Origin: Puniceicoccaceae bacterium
GTDB lineage: Bacteria > Verrucomicrobiota > Verrucomicrobiia > Opitutales > JAFGAQ01
Reading direction: 5' to 3'
Length of the DNA stretch: 64,000 nt
Assembly: GCA_040224245.1 (NCBI GenBank)
Contig: JBEGIR010000014.1
Location: 1-64,000, forward strand
Shown: piece after piece, positions 35,371-44,409 of the stretch
Position numbering within the stretch: position 1 is the stretch's first letter
How the letters are laid out: the number at the start of each line of letters is the position of its first letter
The notes under the pieces: model-generated
The model's database searches: none
The model's input: the letters and a program-made list of their open reading frames with translations, nothing else
Told to the model about the DNA's origin: nothing
Made by a program: the position numbers and the translations under genes

Positions 35371-38300
35371 GAGATTCCTCCTTTCAGCTGAAGTTCAGGA
35401 AACGGAAGCAGCTTTTCCATGGCACTGACAAGTTCACCAGGCGGTCGTGCGGTAAACCACCCTGCGTTGGGCACCTCACTCTGGATTCCTCTCAGGTAAC
35501 CATAGGCAACTCCACCAAAGTCGCGTTCATCGAGATAGTTCGGGTCGACCCAGCGCAGGTAGCGGTTGAGGGCGCAGATATAGAGCAGATATTGCAGGTG
35601 ATAGTAATGTTCCTGCATGGACGCTGCCACTGCATTGGCGGTGTAGGCATCTGGCTCTGAACCAAGGTAGTTACTTTTCCAGTCGAGCAGGTAGTATTTG
35701 CCCTGATAGCGACACCAGCAATCCACCACCCCATTGAGAAATGCGCTGCGGTCATCCCAATGAATCGGGGTGTCGGGCAATTCAAAGGAAAACTGTTGCA
35801 GCCAGCTGGAGCGCGCTACGAGTTGCCTCAAACCGTTCCATGCTTCATTTCCCCAGGTCGTGAACACGCTGAATTCAGTTTCGCGGAAACAGTCAGACTC
35901 CTGCAGATTTCCCAAGCACAGGGAAACGCCATCCGGCATCTGCACCGAACTGTTGACGAGATCGTGAAGCCACGGCAACAGCACGGGAGTCCAGCGGTCC
36001 GACTCGTATCCATAGCGTCTCAAACTTGTCTTGACATGTTCCGGCCAGGACGACGCATCCTGAAAGGGCAAATGCTCGAGCAAATCGTGAAACATTAATC
36101 CGGCTTGGGTACCGCGATCAAAATTGGCGATGCTGAGTGACAATGGGGCTGTGGGTTGAGCGGCTTCAGGGCGACGCTCCAACAGTTCGGGTTCGTCGCT
36201 GTCCGGGATATCCCGGTTCAGCACTCCATGTGCGATGCCCGTGAAGCTCAGGTGTGCCAGAGGTGCCGGAGTTACAGGAGGCGAATCGGGGGGTAGCAGT
36301 TCGACGGGCAAGCAGGTTTGTTGCGAGTGAATGAGGGTTTGTAACTGCGACTGCTGGATCTCCGATGCTGGAGCATGCATTGCACGATGATGCAAAGCAC
36401 TTAGCCGGGATGAGAGGTCTTCGCCTGCAGGGAGCCAGAAGTCGAGAGCCGAACTTTCGATCATATCGGGATCCAGATAGAGGGTACACAACACTTCTGC
36501 ACGGGTGATGGCGACGTAGAGGGTGCGGAGTGCTTCACCAAAGACTTCGTTGGCAAATGCGGTTGCATCGCTTTCGGAAGTGCTGAGCCGGGTCAGGCTG
36601 GTTCGCAGCTTTCCGGAGCTGGGATCATGAAATTGTCTTGGGAACTCGGAGCGTCGCTTGGCTTTCTGAGGCAGGATGGGGATAAAAACTACTGGATATT
36701 CGAGACCCTTCGATTTGTGCATCGTGAGGATGGTGATGGCGTCTTTATCCGAACTGAGTTGCAGCAGTTGCTCCGGGTCTTGGCGGTTGGGTTCGCGGAT
36801 CTGCTCCTGTAACCACTGCAACAGTCGGTGTGGCCCCCGGTTTGTGTTGCAGGCTTCGGCGATGAGGAGGTGGCGCAATTGCTGATGGTTGGCAAGTGCC
36901 CGATCTGCTGCAGTGGACCGGGACAGATGAAGCCTCCATTCAAAACGTTGGTCCAGATCAGCGAAGGCGGCTTCGAGACCATGGAGTTGCCAGAGTTGGT
37001 TTGCGTGGGCAAAGGCTCGCAAAATCTCAGCCCAATGGTTGTCCTCGGTTGCCTGATTGAGCAGGTTTGGATCAAAACAACTCGCTGAGAGTGCCGCCCG
37101 GATTTGCTGGAAATCACGAGGTTGGTGAACGGCTTCAAGAATGGCACTGAGATGAAGGGCTTCTGGCGTTTGGAACACACTGGCTCCACCAAACAGAGTG
37201 GAAGGGATACGATGCTGACCAAGCGCCTCATGCATGCGGCCCCCGCTTTTGTTGTCGGGAACGAGAACTGCGATATCACCTGGACGGAGGGGGCGCAACC
37301 CGGAGGCGGTGTGCAGAAAGTGAGGTCGCTCGAGCAATTGGCGAATATCCTCAGCAGTTTCCTGAATGCTGGCATGGGGACCGTGGGTAGGATCGACCAC
37401 ACGCCACTCAATGCCGCTGGATCGGAGCGTCTCCGCATCCGAACGGGGAGTGAGCAGACAGGATTCATGATTGCGGGGCGCTGAATTGACGGGCTGATAG
37501 TCAATCCACTCAAAATGAAAGGGATTTGGACCTTGGAGCAGTTCGTTGACACCGTCATTGATCGCAGGACTGGAGCGCCAATTGGTGTCGAGGTAAAAGA
37601 TTTGCTGGGCCTTGGACTTTGCCAGTCCATATGTGAAAATGTCACCTCCCCTGAAGCTGTAGATCGCCTGCTTCGGGTCACCAATCAAAATCAGAGGACG
37701 GGGTGCGAGTCCTGAAGGAGGTTGCAGGAAAATCCGGTCGAGAATGGCAAATTGAGTGGGATCGGTATCCTGGAACTCATCTACGAGCGCATAGGGGTAG
37801 GCATCGTACAAGTGTTTAGCGAAGTGGCCGTCAGGCATGCACACGATCTCTCTGGCGTAACGCAGCAGTTCATCAAACCGAAGGGTTTGCTGTTCTTGCA
37901 CGAGCCGTTCCACTTGCTGATCCCTGACCTCGAGAGCGTGGGTGATCAGGAATTGCGCAAGGGAATCGAGCTGTTCTGGCAGGGCTTCGAGGGCAAGGTA
38001 GAAGGATAACTGCTGAATTGACTGCCCCTTGCGCAGCTGTTCAACCATGCTGGAGTATTGAAAGGGAAGAAGCTCGGTGAGAAAAGACAGGTGTGCCGGG
38101 ACTCCCGAGAAGACACGGTCAAAGTTCTCGAATGCCAGCTGCATGTGTTCGGGCTTGTAGCAGTTTCGGGATTTTTTGAGAGGGGGTGTGTCGGAAAGCA
38201 ACTCTGCCCGAATGGCATCGCGATCCTGTTTCCATGCAGATTGCAGGTGTTGAAATTCATGGGTGAACCACTGCTGAAGGTTCGTTTGGGGTGAGTTCCC

Positions 38301-38876
38301 AGATGTGAATTTCAAGTCATCCGACTCCTTGAGGCGCAGCGCATTGCGAAAAAAGTTGGACTTGAGTTCCAGCGCATTCATTCCCAATGCAATCCAAGGA
38401 TTGTGGGCTGCGCTCGCCTGCACCGAACGCGCAACCTCGATCTCGATTTGATCCTCGAATGACCGGGCGTCCTGAAGAATTGCAAACTCACTGCCAAGCC
38501 CTGCTTCCACGGAAAACTCCCGCAAAATGCGATTACAGAAACCGTGTATGGTATAAATCGCAGCACAGTCGAACTGGTCAATGGCTTCGCTCAGGCTGCG
38601 GATTTCCCGATCATTTCCACATTGGATATGGACCTGTAGCTGCTCCTGCAATGCACGCCGCGTACGGTCGCGAAGCTCCTGCGTGGCCTTTTCGGTGAAC
38701 GTGAGCACGAGCACCTGGTCCAGTCGGCATTTTCCCGAGGCGATCAGATTACAGATGATGTGGGTAATGTTGTGGGTTTTACCTGTGCCCGCACTCGCTT
38801 CGATGAGTGTGATTCCCGGAGCAGGAACAAAATGACGGAGATCCAGGCGTTGTGGGTTCATCAGTGTGCTCATCAC
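35367..38876 (-). CDS. recB: exodeoxyribonuclease V beta subunit
   Basis: RecB is the 3'-5' helicase and nuclease of RecBCD. UvrD-like motifs are ITLIEASAGTGKTHNITH (Walker A), VDEFQDTDPTQFAIL (motif II), LIGDPKQAIYSFRGGD (motif III), VLTMHKSKGLEYPVVF-like ILTMHKSKGLEYPVVFIP and LYVAITRAEVLC (motif VI). The C-terminal nuclease domain has LNGVVDCWCRYQGKYYLLDW with the PD-(D/E)xK Lys in DWKSNYLG. Its 1169 residues match E. coli RecB (1180). It overlaps recC and recD by four bases each. Confidence 0.95.
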   Translation of the reverse strand: MMSTLMNPQRLDLRHFVPAPGITLIEASAGTGKTHNITHIICNLIASGKCRLDQVLVLTFTEKATQELRDRTRRALQEQLQVHIQCGNDREIRSLSEAIDQFDCAAIYTIHGFCNRILREFSVEAGLGSEFAILQDARSFEDQIEIEVARSVQASAAHNPWIALGMNALELKSNFFRNALRLKESDDLKFTSGNSPQTNLQQWFTHEFQHLQSAWKQDRDAIRAELLSDTPPLKKSRNCYKPEHMQLAFENFDRVFSGVPAHLSFLTELLPFQYSSMVEQLRKGQSIQQLSFYLALEALPEQLDSLAQFLITHALEVRDQQVERLVQEQQTLRFDELLRYAREIVCMPDGHFAKHLYDAYPYALVDEFQDTDPTQFAILDRIFLQPPSGLAPRPLILIGDPKQAIYSFRGGDIFTYGLAKSKAQQIFYLDTNWRSSPAINDGVNELLQGPNPFHFEWIDYQPVNSAPRNHESCLLTPRSDAETLRSSGIEWRVVDPTHGPHASIQETAEDIRQLLERPHFLHTASGLRPLRPGDIAVLVPDNKSGGRMHEALGQHRIPSTLFGGASVFQTPEALHLSAILEAVHQPRDFQQIRAALSASCFDPNLLNQATEDNHWAEILRAFAHANQLWQLHGLEAAFADLDQRFEWRLHLSRSTAADRALANHQQLRHLLIAEACNTNRGPHRLLQWLQEQIREPNRQDPEQLLQLSSDKDAITILTMHKSKGLEYPVVFIPILPQKAKRRSEFPRQFHDPSSGKLRTSLTRLSTSESDATAFANEVFGEALRTLYVAITRAEVLCTLYLDPDMIESSALDFWLPAGEDLSSRLSALHHRAMHAPASEIQQSQLQTLIHSQQTCLPVELLPPDSPPVTPAPLAHLSFTGIAHGVLNRDIPDSDEPELLERRPEAAQPTAPLSLSIANFDRGTQAGLMFHDLLEHLPFQDASSWPEHVKTSLRRYGYESDRWTPVLLPWLHDLVNSSVQMPDGVSLCLGNLQESDCFRETEFSVFTTWGNEAWNGLRQLVARSSWLQQFSFELPDTPIHWDDRSAFLNGVVDCWCRYQGKYYLLDWKSNYLGSEPDAYTANAVAASMQEHYYHLQYLLYICALNRYLRWVDPNYLDERDFGGVAYGYLRGIQSEVPNAGWFTARPPGELVSAMEKLLPFPELQLKGGIS

Positions 38877-41800
38877 ATCGGATTCTGGATACGGCTTGAA
38901 CTGAGCGGACTGAGAATCGCATGTGCAAGCTCGTCGAACTGGGTTTCAAAAGGCGATACCCCACGAAAGAGAAATTCATTATACGGATCATATTTTTCAC
39001 CGCGTTCTCCTTCCCAGGCAGTGCTTTGCGCAATCGAGTTCCGTTTTTCCGGTTTTCGAAGTGCATAGCTGCTTGTGGCAGGGAAAAACGGAACCGGTCC
39101 GCTGCCGAACTCGAGGTAGAGTTCAAACAACTCACGAAGTATGCTTTCGGGATTCGACGGAGGTTGCAGCCACAAGCTCGCATCGCGGTGGAGCAGGACG
39201 AAGCTGCGTCGATGCTCCGGTGTTTGCTGTGCCCAGATTGCCAAGAGGTGAACCCATGCCTCGATCTCGTATTTTTCGGCTTTGCGCGAGCCGTGTACAG
39301 CGGCCAGAAATGCATTGGAAGGAAGAGGCTCCGCCAGGGCAGCGCAAGCGAGTCGATGTCCGGGCATGACTTCGAGTTCGGTTGCGACAATGCCCTGACT
39401 GTCCAGAAGATGCAGTCGGTCTGGATCCACCAGCGTTCGGGTTCCTGTGAGGTCCTGCAGAATCGCATCGAACCCCAGTTCGCACAGTTTGCCGGGAAGT
39501 TGCGCTGCGTGGGATTCAATCAGGGTAAATTGTTCGCTTCGGGACAGGCCCTTTGCCTGTGCCTTTAGCAAATGAGATCGCAGGGCATACGAGGCACCCG
39601 CTCCGAACCACAGGAGCGGTTCGTGCATGGGGGTGTCGTCAAAAGTGTCAGGGAAGCGCATGCCAAGGCATTGTTCACAAACGAATTGATTGGGGTGCCT
39701 GAAGAACCGGGCGAGATCCCAGATGGTCAGATCTTCCGTCAGGGATGGGTTGGCGGTGGGCAGGCTAACAGTGTGTGTTGTGGATTTCCCAGCTTGCTGG
39801 AGTGCCTGTGCTACTGCGAAGTCATATCCGGATGTGTGGCGCAGCCAGGGATTTGTTCCGAAGCATTCGGCATCGTAGGCAAAGCGAGGATGTTGGATGA
39901 CGGGCACGACGGGTTCTGCAGGAGGGGTTTCCAAAAGTGAAGGCAATGCATCCAGAATCGCTTGTACGGCAGGGGAAAGCAACGGAGTGGTGGTACCCGA
40001 TGCATCCTGACCCTCGTAAATCACAATCCATTGATCCCGGGTTTGATGGATCGACTGGAGCAGCCAGTATCGGCCATCCTCGCGCAGTGAAGGATCGCCG
40101 GGCTGTGGGTTTCCGGTTTGCAGTAAATCATGACTGCGTTCGGTGTCCGCAGTGGGGAAATCCCGCTCATTCATGCCCATGAGGATGCGAATGCGGCAGG
40201 GCGTCAGTTCTTCGGCCTGAATGGAAGCAAAGGCGATGCCGGACTTGCGGTTCATGACCTGTGGTGGAGGAAGCTGTGGCAGGGACTTGCGCAGCAGGTA
40301 TCGAAAGACGGAAAGCTCGATGGCCTCTGTCAGTGGCCATTGTTCACGAAGGCGGGAGAGTGTGCTCAGCAAGACCTGTTTTTCGAACTCCCGACTTGGG
40401 GGTATCACGCGATTGGCGATTCGGGTGAAAACCTCACAGCAGGTTTCCATCGAAAAGGGCGCGGAGCGAAGAGCAACGGCACACTGTTTGAGCCAGTCGT
40501 AGAGATTTGCCCAGCGGTAAAAGGTTTCGGAATGATCGTAAGGCGGATCTGCAGCGAATGCGTGGAATCCGATGGCATCGGGTTGCAGCTCTCCAGCGTA
40601 GGCCTGAACCAGCAGGGATTGGCCCCGCTCCCAGCTGATGTCGCCAGTGTCGGCTCCTTGGGCAGGGTTGCCCCGAAAAATGCCCGCCGCCCGGGTCCAG
40701 TAATCCATCAGTTCCAGATCGCGAAGCGAAAATTCGAATGATTCCCGAACGGGTTCGGTTGCGAGCCAGTCGAGCAAGGCCGGGCGTTCCCAGTCGGTGG
40801 TTAGCCAAGTGAACAATTCGAGCACGGATCGAATGCCCGGACTCTCTTCGGCTTCGCTGGTGCGTTGAATGTGGTAAGGCAGATGGTTTTTTTCCGATTC
40901 GCCTCCAAAGATTTCGTTGATGGCGGGCAGAAAAGGGGTGATGTCCGGTGCGACCACCTGGATGGATTCAAGCTTCAGATCTGGGATTTCTGTGAGGCAG
41001 CGGTGGATGCAGGCTTTTGCAATTTCAACCTGCCTGCGCGGATTGCAGGCACTGTGCACTTGAATGCTGTGATCTTGGGAAAAGGGAAGAAAGTGCAGTC
41101 GGTTGGGACTTCGCTCCGGGTCGAGCAGGTGGGATTGAAGTTGCTGCAACCGCGTTGCATCTGTGTGGGAGTAGGGTTCGGAAAAATACTCCATACTCTG
41201 GAGTTCACGGTCGAGCAGATTCATCTGCATCGCGCGCGCCCGTTGCCCCAGCTTTGAAAGCAGTTCATACCGTGTCGGATGCACCGGGGAATCGAGATCC
41301 AGAATCTGGGGTTCCCTGAGGGATTGGCGGGTGAGATCGACCAGGAATGCAGCGCTGGGAAACGGCAAATAGAGGTAGATGGTGCGATCCTGAGATTGTG
41401 CCTCAAGCGCCTGCCACACGCTGGGCGGGAAATTCCAGAAACCCAGACAATGCAGGTTGGGGCCCCGGGGTGCCGAGGATGTTGCCCTCTGCGGAGCTGA
41501 CACGCATGGGTGTGGAGTCGCCCCCATTTGCAGCAGGTATTGATAGAGACGTTGCTGTAACTGCGCCTGTTCTGTATGCAATCCCGGGGGAACAAGGTTT
41601 CTTGCCCACTGCTGCAGCCATTCGGGCCGGTGCAGTGCGAGCCGTTGCAGCTGAGTGGCATATTCCCAGGCCAGTTGCATTGGTTGGACGGGTGTTGAGG
41701 TAGCGGAACGGGGTTGCAGTAGGTGATGGAAAGATTCGAATGCTCCGGATTGCAGTCCGTGCCATATCCATGCGGCCCATTCGATCATGAGTGCGTTACG

Positions 41801-42058
41801 CGAAGCGGGTGCGTTGTGTCCGGACAATGAACCGTCTTCTGAACTTTCGAAGAGTGAATCGATGTAGCGAAAGCGAAGATTCATGCTGATCCCGCAATGC
41901 TGCGCGAGGGATTGGTTGAGCCAACCAGCGAGGCGATGATTGGGAACCAGGATCTGACTTTCGTGTACGCCCAGTTGTTGTTGCTCGGAGCGGATGTTGT
42001 CGATCCACGGTTCCAGCAGGCGTTCATAGCATTGCGATGTGATGGCGATCAGGGGCAT
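38873..42058 (-). CDS. recC: exodeoxyribonuclease V gamma subunit
   Basis: RecC holds the complex together and scans for Chi. The gene precedes recB in the usual order. Family-typical segments are ILVPNHRLAGWLNQSLAQ near the start, GMNERDFPTADTERSHDLL, DPSLREDGRYWLLQSI, and DLARFFRHPNQFVCEQCLGM. Its 1061 residues (ATG at 42058) are close to E. coli RecC (1122). A longer frame reaches 42199, but those extra residues are basic and unlike the family. The region between this start and the divergent MBL gene (146 bases) should carry the operon promoter. Confidence 0.9.
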   Translation of the reverse strand: MPLIAITSQCYERLLEPWIDNIRSEQQQLGVHESQILVPNHRLAGWLNQSLAQHCGISMNLRFRYIDSLFESSEDGSLSGHNAPASRNALMIEWAAWIWHGLQSGAFESFHHLLQPRSATSTPVQPMQLAWEYATQLQRLALHRPEWLQQWARNLVPPGLHTEQAQLQQRLYQYLLQMGATPHPCVSAPQRATSSAPRGPNLHCLGFWNFPPSVWQALEAQSQDRTIYLYLPFPSAAFLVDLTRQSLREPQILDLDSPVHPTRYELLSKLGQRARAMQMNLLDRELQSMEYFSEPYSHTDATRLQQLQSHLLDPERSPNRLHFLPFSQDHSIQVHSACNPRRQVEIAKACIHRCLTEIPDLKLESIQVVAPDITPFLPAINEIFGGESEKNHLPYHIQRTSEAEESPGIRSVLELFTWLTTDWERPALLDWLATEPVRESFEFSLRDLELMDYWTRAAGIFRGNPAQGADTGDISWERGQSLLVQAYAGELQPDAIGFHAFAADPPYDHSETFYRWANLYDWLKQCAVALRSAPFSMETCCEVFTRIANRVIPPSREFEKQVLLSTLSRLREQWPLTEAIELSVFRYLLRKSLPQLPPPQVMNRKSGIAFASIQAEELTPCRIRILMGMNERDFPTADTERSHDLLQTGNPQPGDPSLREDGRYWLLQSIHQTRDQWIVIYEGQDASGTTTPLLSPAVQAILDALPSLLETPPAEPVVPVIQHPRFAYDAECFGTNPWLRHTSGYDFAVAQALQQAGKSTTHTVSLPTANPSLTEDLTIWDLARFFRHPNQFVCEQCLGMRFPDTFDDTPMHEPLLWFGAGASYALRSHLLKAQAKGLSRSEQFTLIESHAAQLPGKLCELGFDAILQDLTGTRTLVDPDRLHLLDSQGIVATELEVMPGHRLACAALAEPLPSNAFLAAVHGSRKAEKYEIEAWVHLLAIWAQQTPEHRRSFVLLHRDASLWLQPPSNPESILRELFELYLEFGSGPVPFFPATSSYALRKPEKRNSIAQSTAWEGERGEKYDPYNEFLFRGVSPFETQFDELAHAILSPLSSSRIQNPM

Positions 42059-42204
42059 TGGAGATGGAACTTCGACTTGAGCAATCCCAGTATCCGAATT
42101 GTGAACTCTGTTGTAAAGTCCGCGACGGGTAGTTTTTTGCTTCCGCCGCGTGGATAGTTGTGAGAATCTCAAATCGCCTCGATTTCCGCACCTGCCCATC
42201 TGTC

Positions 42205-42849
42205 ATGAATGCTTTGAAACTCCGAATTTTTGAACTGCCGCCAATTGGAACCAACGCTTACCTGCTGCTGAACGAGAGCACTGGAGAAGCAGCCCTGTTT
42301 GATGCCCCCTTTGGGGCGTATGAGGAGGTGGACAAGGTGCTCGAGCGAGCACAGTCGGAGCTGACTGGTGTGTGGCTCACCCACGGACATTGGGATCACA
42401 TGCTCGATGCTCACGCGTTCAATACAGCAGGAATTCCGGTCTATGGTCACCGAGAGGATGAGCGGTTTATTAACCATCCGGAGCGCATGGCTGCATTTTC
42501 GATTCCGGGGATGAGCTTTCAGCCCGCTCGACTCGATGGTTACCTTGAGCATGCACAGGTGTTAACGATTTTGGGACATACAGTTGAAGTTCGCCATGTG
42601 CCGGGACACAGCCCGGGCAGCGTGGCGTTTGTCTTTCCAGATCTGAGATGGGTCATTTCGGGCGATGTGGTTTTTGCGGGCAGCGTTGGCCGCACCGATT
42701 TCCCGGGATGCAGCCATGAAGTTCTCATGCAATCGATTGCCGAGCACATTCTTCCTCTGGAGGATGATTATGTGCTCTATCCGGGACATGGACCCAAGAC
42801 TACAATCGGAAAGGAACGCGGCCTAAATCCTTTTATTCGAGGGTATTAG
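42205..42849 (+). CDS. metallo-beta-lactamase fold hydrolase (glyoxalase II-like)
   Basis: The metal-binding motif WLTHGHWDHMLDAH, the later histidine in HVPGHSPGSVAFVFP, the Asp in VISGDVVFAGSVGR and the last His in YPGHGPKTTIG form the dinuclear zinc site. These are typical of glyoxalase II-like and related hydroxyacyl-thioester hydrolases (about 210 residues, YcbL-like). The ATG at 42205 begins the family-like MNALKLRIFELPPIGTNAYLL. It is divergent from recC, and no pathway partner is nearby, so the substrate is open. Confidence 0.88.
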   Translation: MNALKLRIFELPPIGTNAYLLLNESTGEAALFDAPFGAYEEVDKVLERAQSELTGVWLTHGHWDHMLDAHAFNTAGIPVYGHREDERFINHPERMAAFSIPGMSFQPARLDGYLEHAQVLTILGHTVEVRHVPGHSPGSVAFVFPDLRWVISGDVVFAGSVGRTDFPGCSHEVLMQSIAEHILPLEDDYVLYPGHGPKTTIGKERGLNPFIRGY

Positions 42850-43028
42850 CAAGCATGAATCCGTATGGAAAACCGATGTTTCACCTTGAGGAAATGAAGA
42901 ATATGTGTTTGGTTTGCGTCAACTCTAGCATCACCGGCTGAACGATTGGAAGGTTTCCAATTGAATGCCGTTCAAAGCAACCGATTCGTCGGTGCATTCA
43001 ATAACCTATTAAATCACAAACTCTCTCC

Positions 43029-43322
43029 ATGGACGGAAAAACAAAAGCAATCGTTGCACACCTAACTCTCATCGGCTGGATCATCGCTCTGGTTGTGAAT
43101 CAGAACGAGCAGAAGGATGAGCTTGCAAGCTTCTACATCCGACAAATGCTCGGTCTGATGCTCGCGAGTTTTATCCTCTCCTTTATTCCGGTCATCGGCT
43201 GGATCCTCTGGATCGTATCCTTTGTATTCTGGATCATCAGTCTGGTTGGCGCCATCGGTGGTCAGCCCAAAGAACTTCCACTCATCGGCAAATTCTTTCA
43301 GGATTGGTTTAAGGCTCTCTGA
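43029..43322 (+). CDS. small membrane protein, DUF4870/Tic20-like
   Basis: The 97-residue protein has three hydrophobic segments (AIVAHLTLIGWIIALVV, MLGLMLASFILSFIPVIGW, LWIVSFVFWIISLVGAI) with the FYIRQMLGL motif between the first two, as in DUF4870. The C-terminus KELPLIGKFFQDWFKAL is amphipathic. Function of the family is unknown. The gene is monocistronic, between an MBL gene and an epimerase gene, with a strong terminator 32 bases after its stop. Confidence 0.75.
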   Translation: MDGKTKAIVAHLTLIGWIIALVVNQNEQKDELASFYIRQMLGLMLASFILSFIPVIGWILWIVSFVFWIISLVGAIGGQPKELPLIGKFFQDWFKAL

Positions 43323-43353
43323 GCAGGGTTAAAACCCAATCCCCATTCTTTTT

Positions 43354-43387
43354 CACCGCCCTGGCATTGCTGCGGCGGTGTTTTTTT
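43354..43387 (+). terminator. terminator after the DUF4870 gene
   Basis: CACCGCC (43354-43360) and GGCGGTG (43374-43380) form a 7-bp GC-rich stem with a 13-nt loop, followed by seven T. Confidence 0.88.
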
Positions 43388-43499
43388 GTACGCCATTGGA
43401 AAATAAAACGCGTGCATGCAGGATGTCCCTGAGACCGTCGGACCCTTCATCGGATTTCCCTTTGAATTGCCGGCCCACTGTCAGTAGGGTAGTCATGTC

Positions 43500-44390
43500 A
43501 TGGCAGCAACAATTCCATCTACAAAACCCAAACGCATCATCGTTACAGGTGGCAGCGGAAAGACAGGACCCTGGGTCATTCGCCATCTGCTTGAGCAGGG
43601 TTATGAAGTGATCAATGTGGATCAACGCATGCCTTCGGAAGAACTGTGCCATACCATCGTGTGTGACCTTTCGGATGCCGGGCAGGTTGTGTCCGCATTT
43701 TCGCCGTTTGGAACTGGTGACCGCAGTCCCTATTGTGGAGTGATTCACCTGGCAGCGATTCCGCGGGCGCACATGGTGCCAAACCCTGAGGTGTTTCGCA
43801 TCAATGTGATGAGCACCTACAATGTTCTGGAAGCTTGTGCGATTCTGGGAATACAGAAGGTGGTTATTGCGTCGAGTGAGTCGTCTTACGGCATTTGTTT
43901 TGCGAGCGATTTTTTTGAACCGCACTACCTTCCTGTGGATGAAGCGCATCCGCAGCTACCCGAAGATGCCTATGGTTTGTCCAAGGTTGTCAATGAAGCG
44001 ACAGCCGCTGCATTCCATCGTCGCACTGGCATGCAGATCCTGTCGCTGCGACTGGGCAACATTCTGTGCCCTGAAGACCATACCGCGATTCGCGAAATCG
44101 CCGATCAACCCGAAATGCGCAAGCGCATCCTCTGGTCCTACATCGATGCACGGGATGTGGCAATCGTCTGTCGCCTGGGCATAGAGAAGGATGGCATCGG
44201 CTGTGAATCAGCCATACTTGCGGCAGATGACACTTCGTCGAGCTTGCCGTCTGCGGATTTGATCCGTTCCTATTTACCGGGAGTTAAGGATATTCGGGGA
44301 GATTTTTCCGGGCGTGAGGCACTGATCTCTAACGCCCGAATCAAGGCTTTGACTGGCTGGCGACAGCAGTTTTTCCTCGATTTGGATTGA
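43500..44390 (+). CDS. NAD-dependent epimerase/dehydratase family protein
   Basis: This is an extended short-chain dehydrogenase. The nucleotide-binding motif is RIIVTGGSGKTGPWVIRHLL, followed by VIHLAAIPR and the catalytic pair in YGLSK. A Ser-rich loop VVIASSESSYG supplies the third catalytic residue. Its 296 residues match the NAD-dependent epimerase family. The motif AAIPRAHMVPNPEVFRIN suggests the uronate dehydrogenase-like or sugar epimerase branch, but the substrate cannot be named. It stands alone between a terminator and a convergent hydrolase gene. Confidence 0.85.
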   Translation: MAATIPSTKPKRIIVTGGSGKTGPWVIRHLLEQGYEVINVDQRMPSEELCHTIVCDLSDAGQVVSAFSPFGTGDRSPYCGVIHLAAIPRAHMVPNPEVFRINVMSTYNVLEACAILGIQKVVIASSESSYGICFASDFFEPHYLPVDEAHPQLPEDAYGLSKVVNEATAAAFHRRTGMQILSLRLGNILCPEDHTAIREIADQPEMRKRILWSYIDARDVAIVCRLGIEKDGIGCESAILAADDTSSSLPSADLIRSYLPGVKDIRGDFSGREALISNARIKALTGWRQQFFLDLD

Positions 44391-44409
44391 ATCCCGGGCT
44401 GCTGACGGT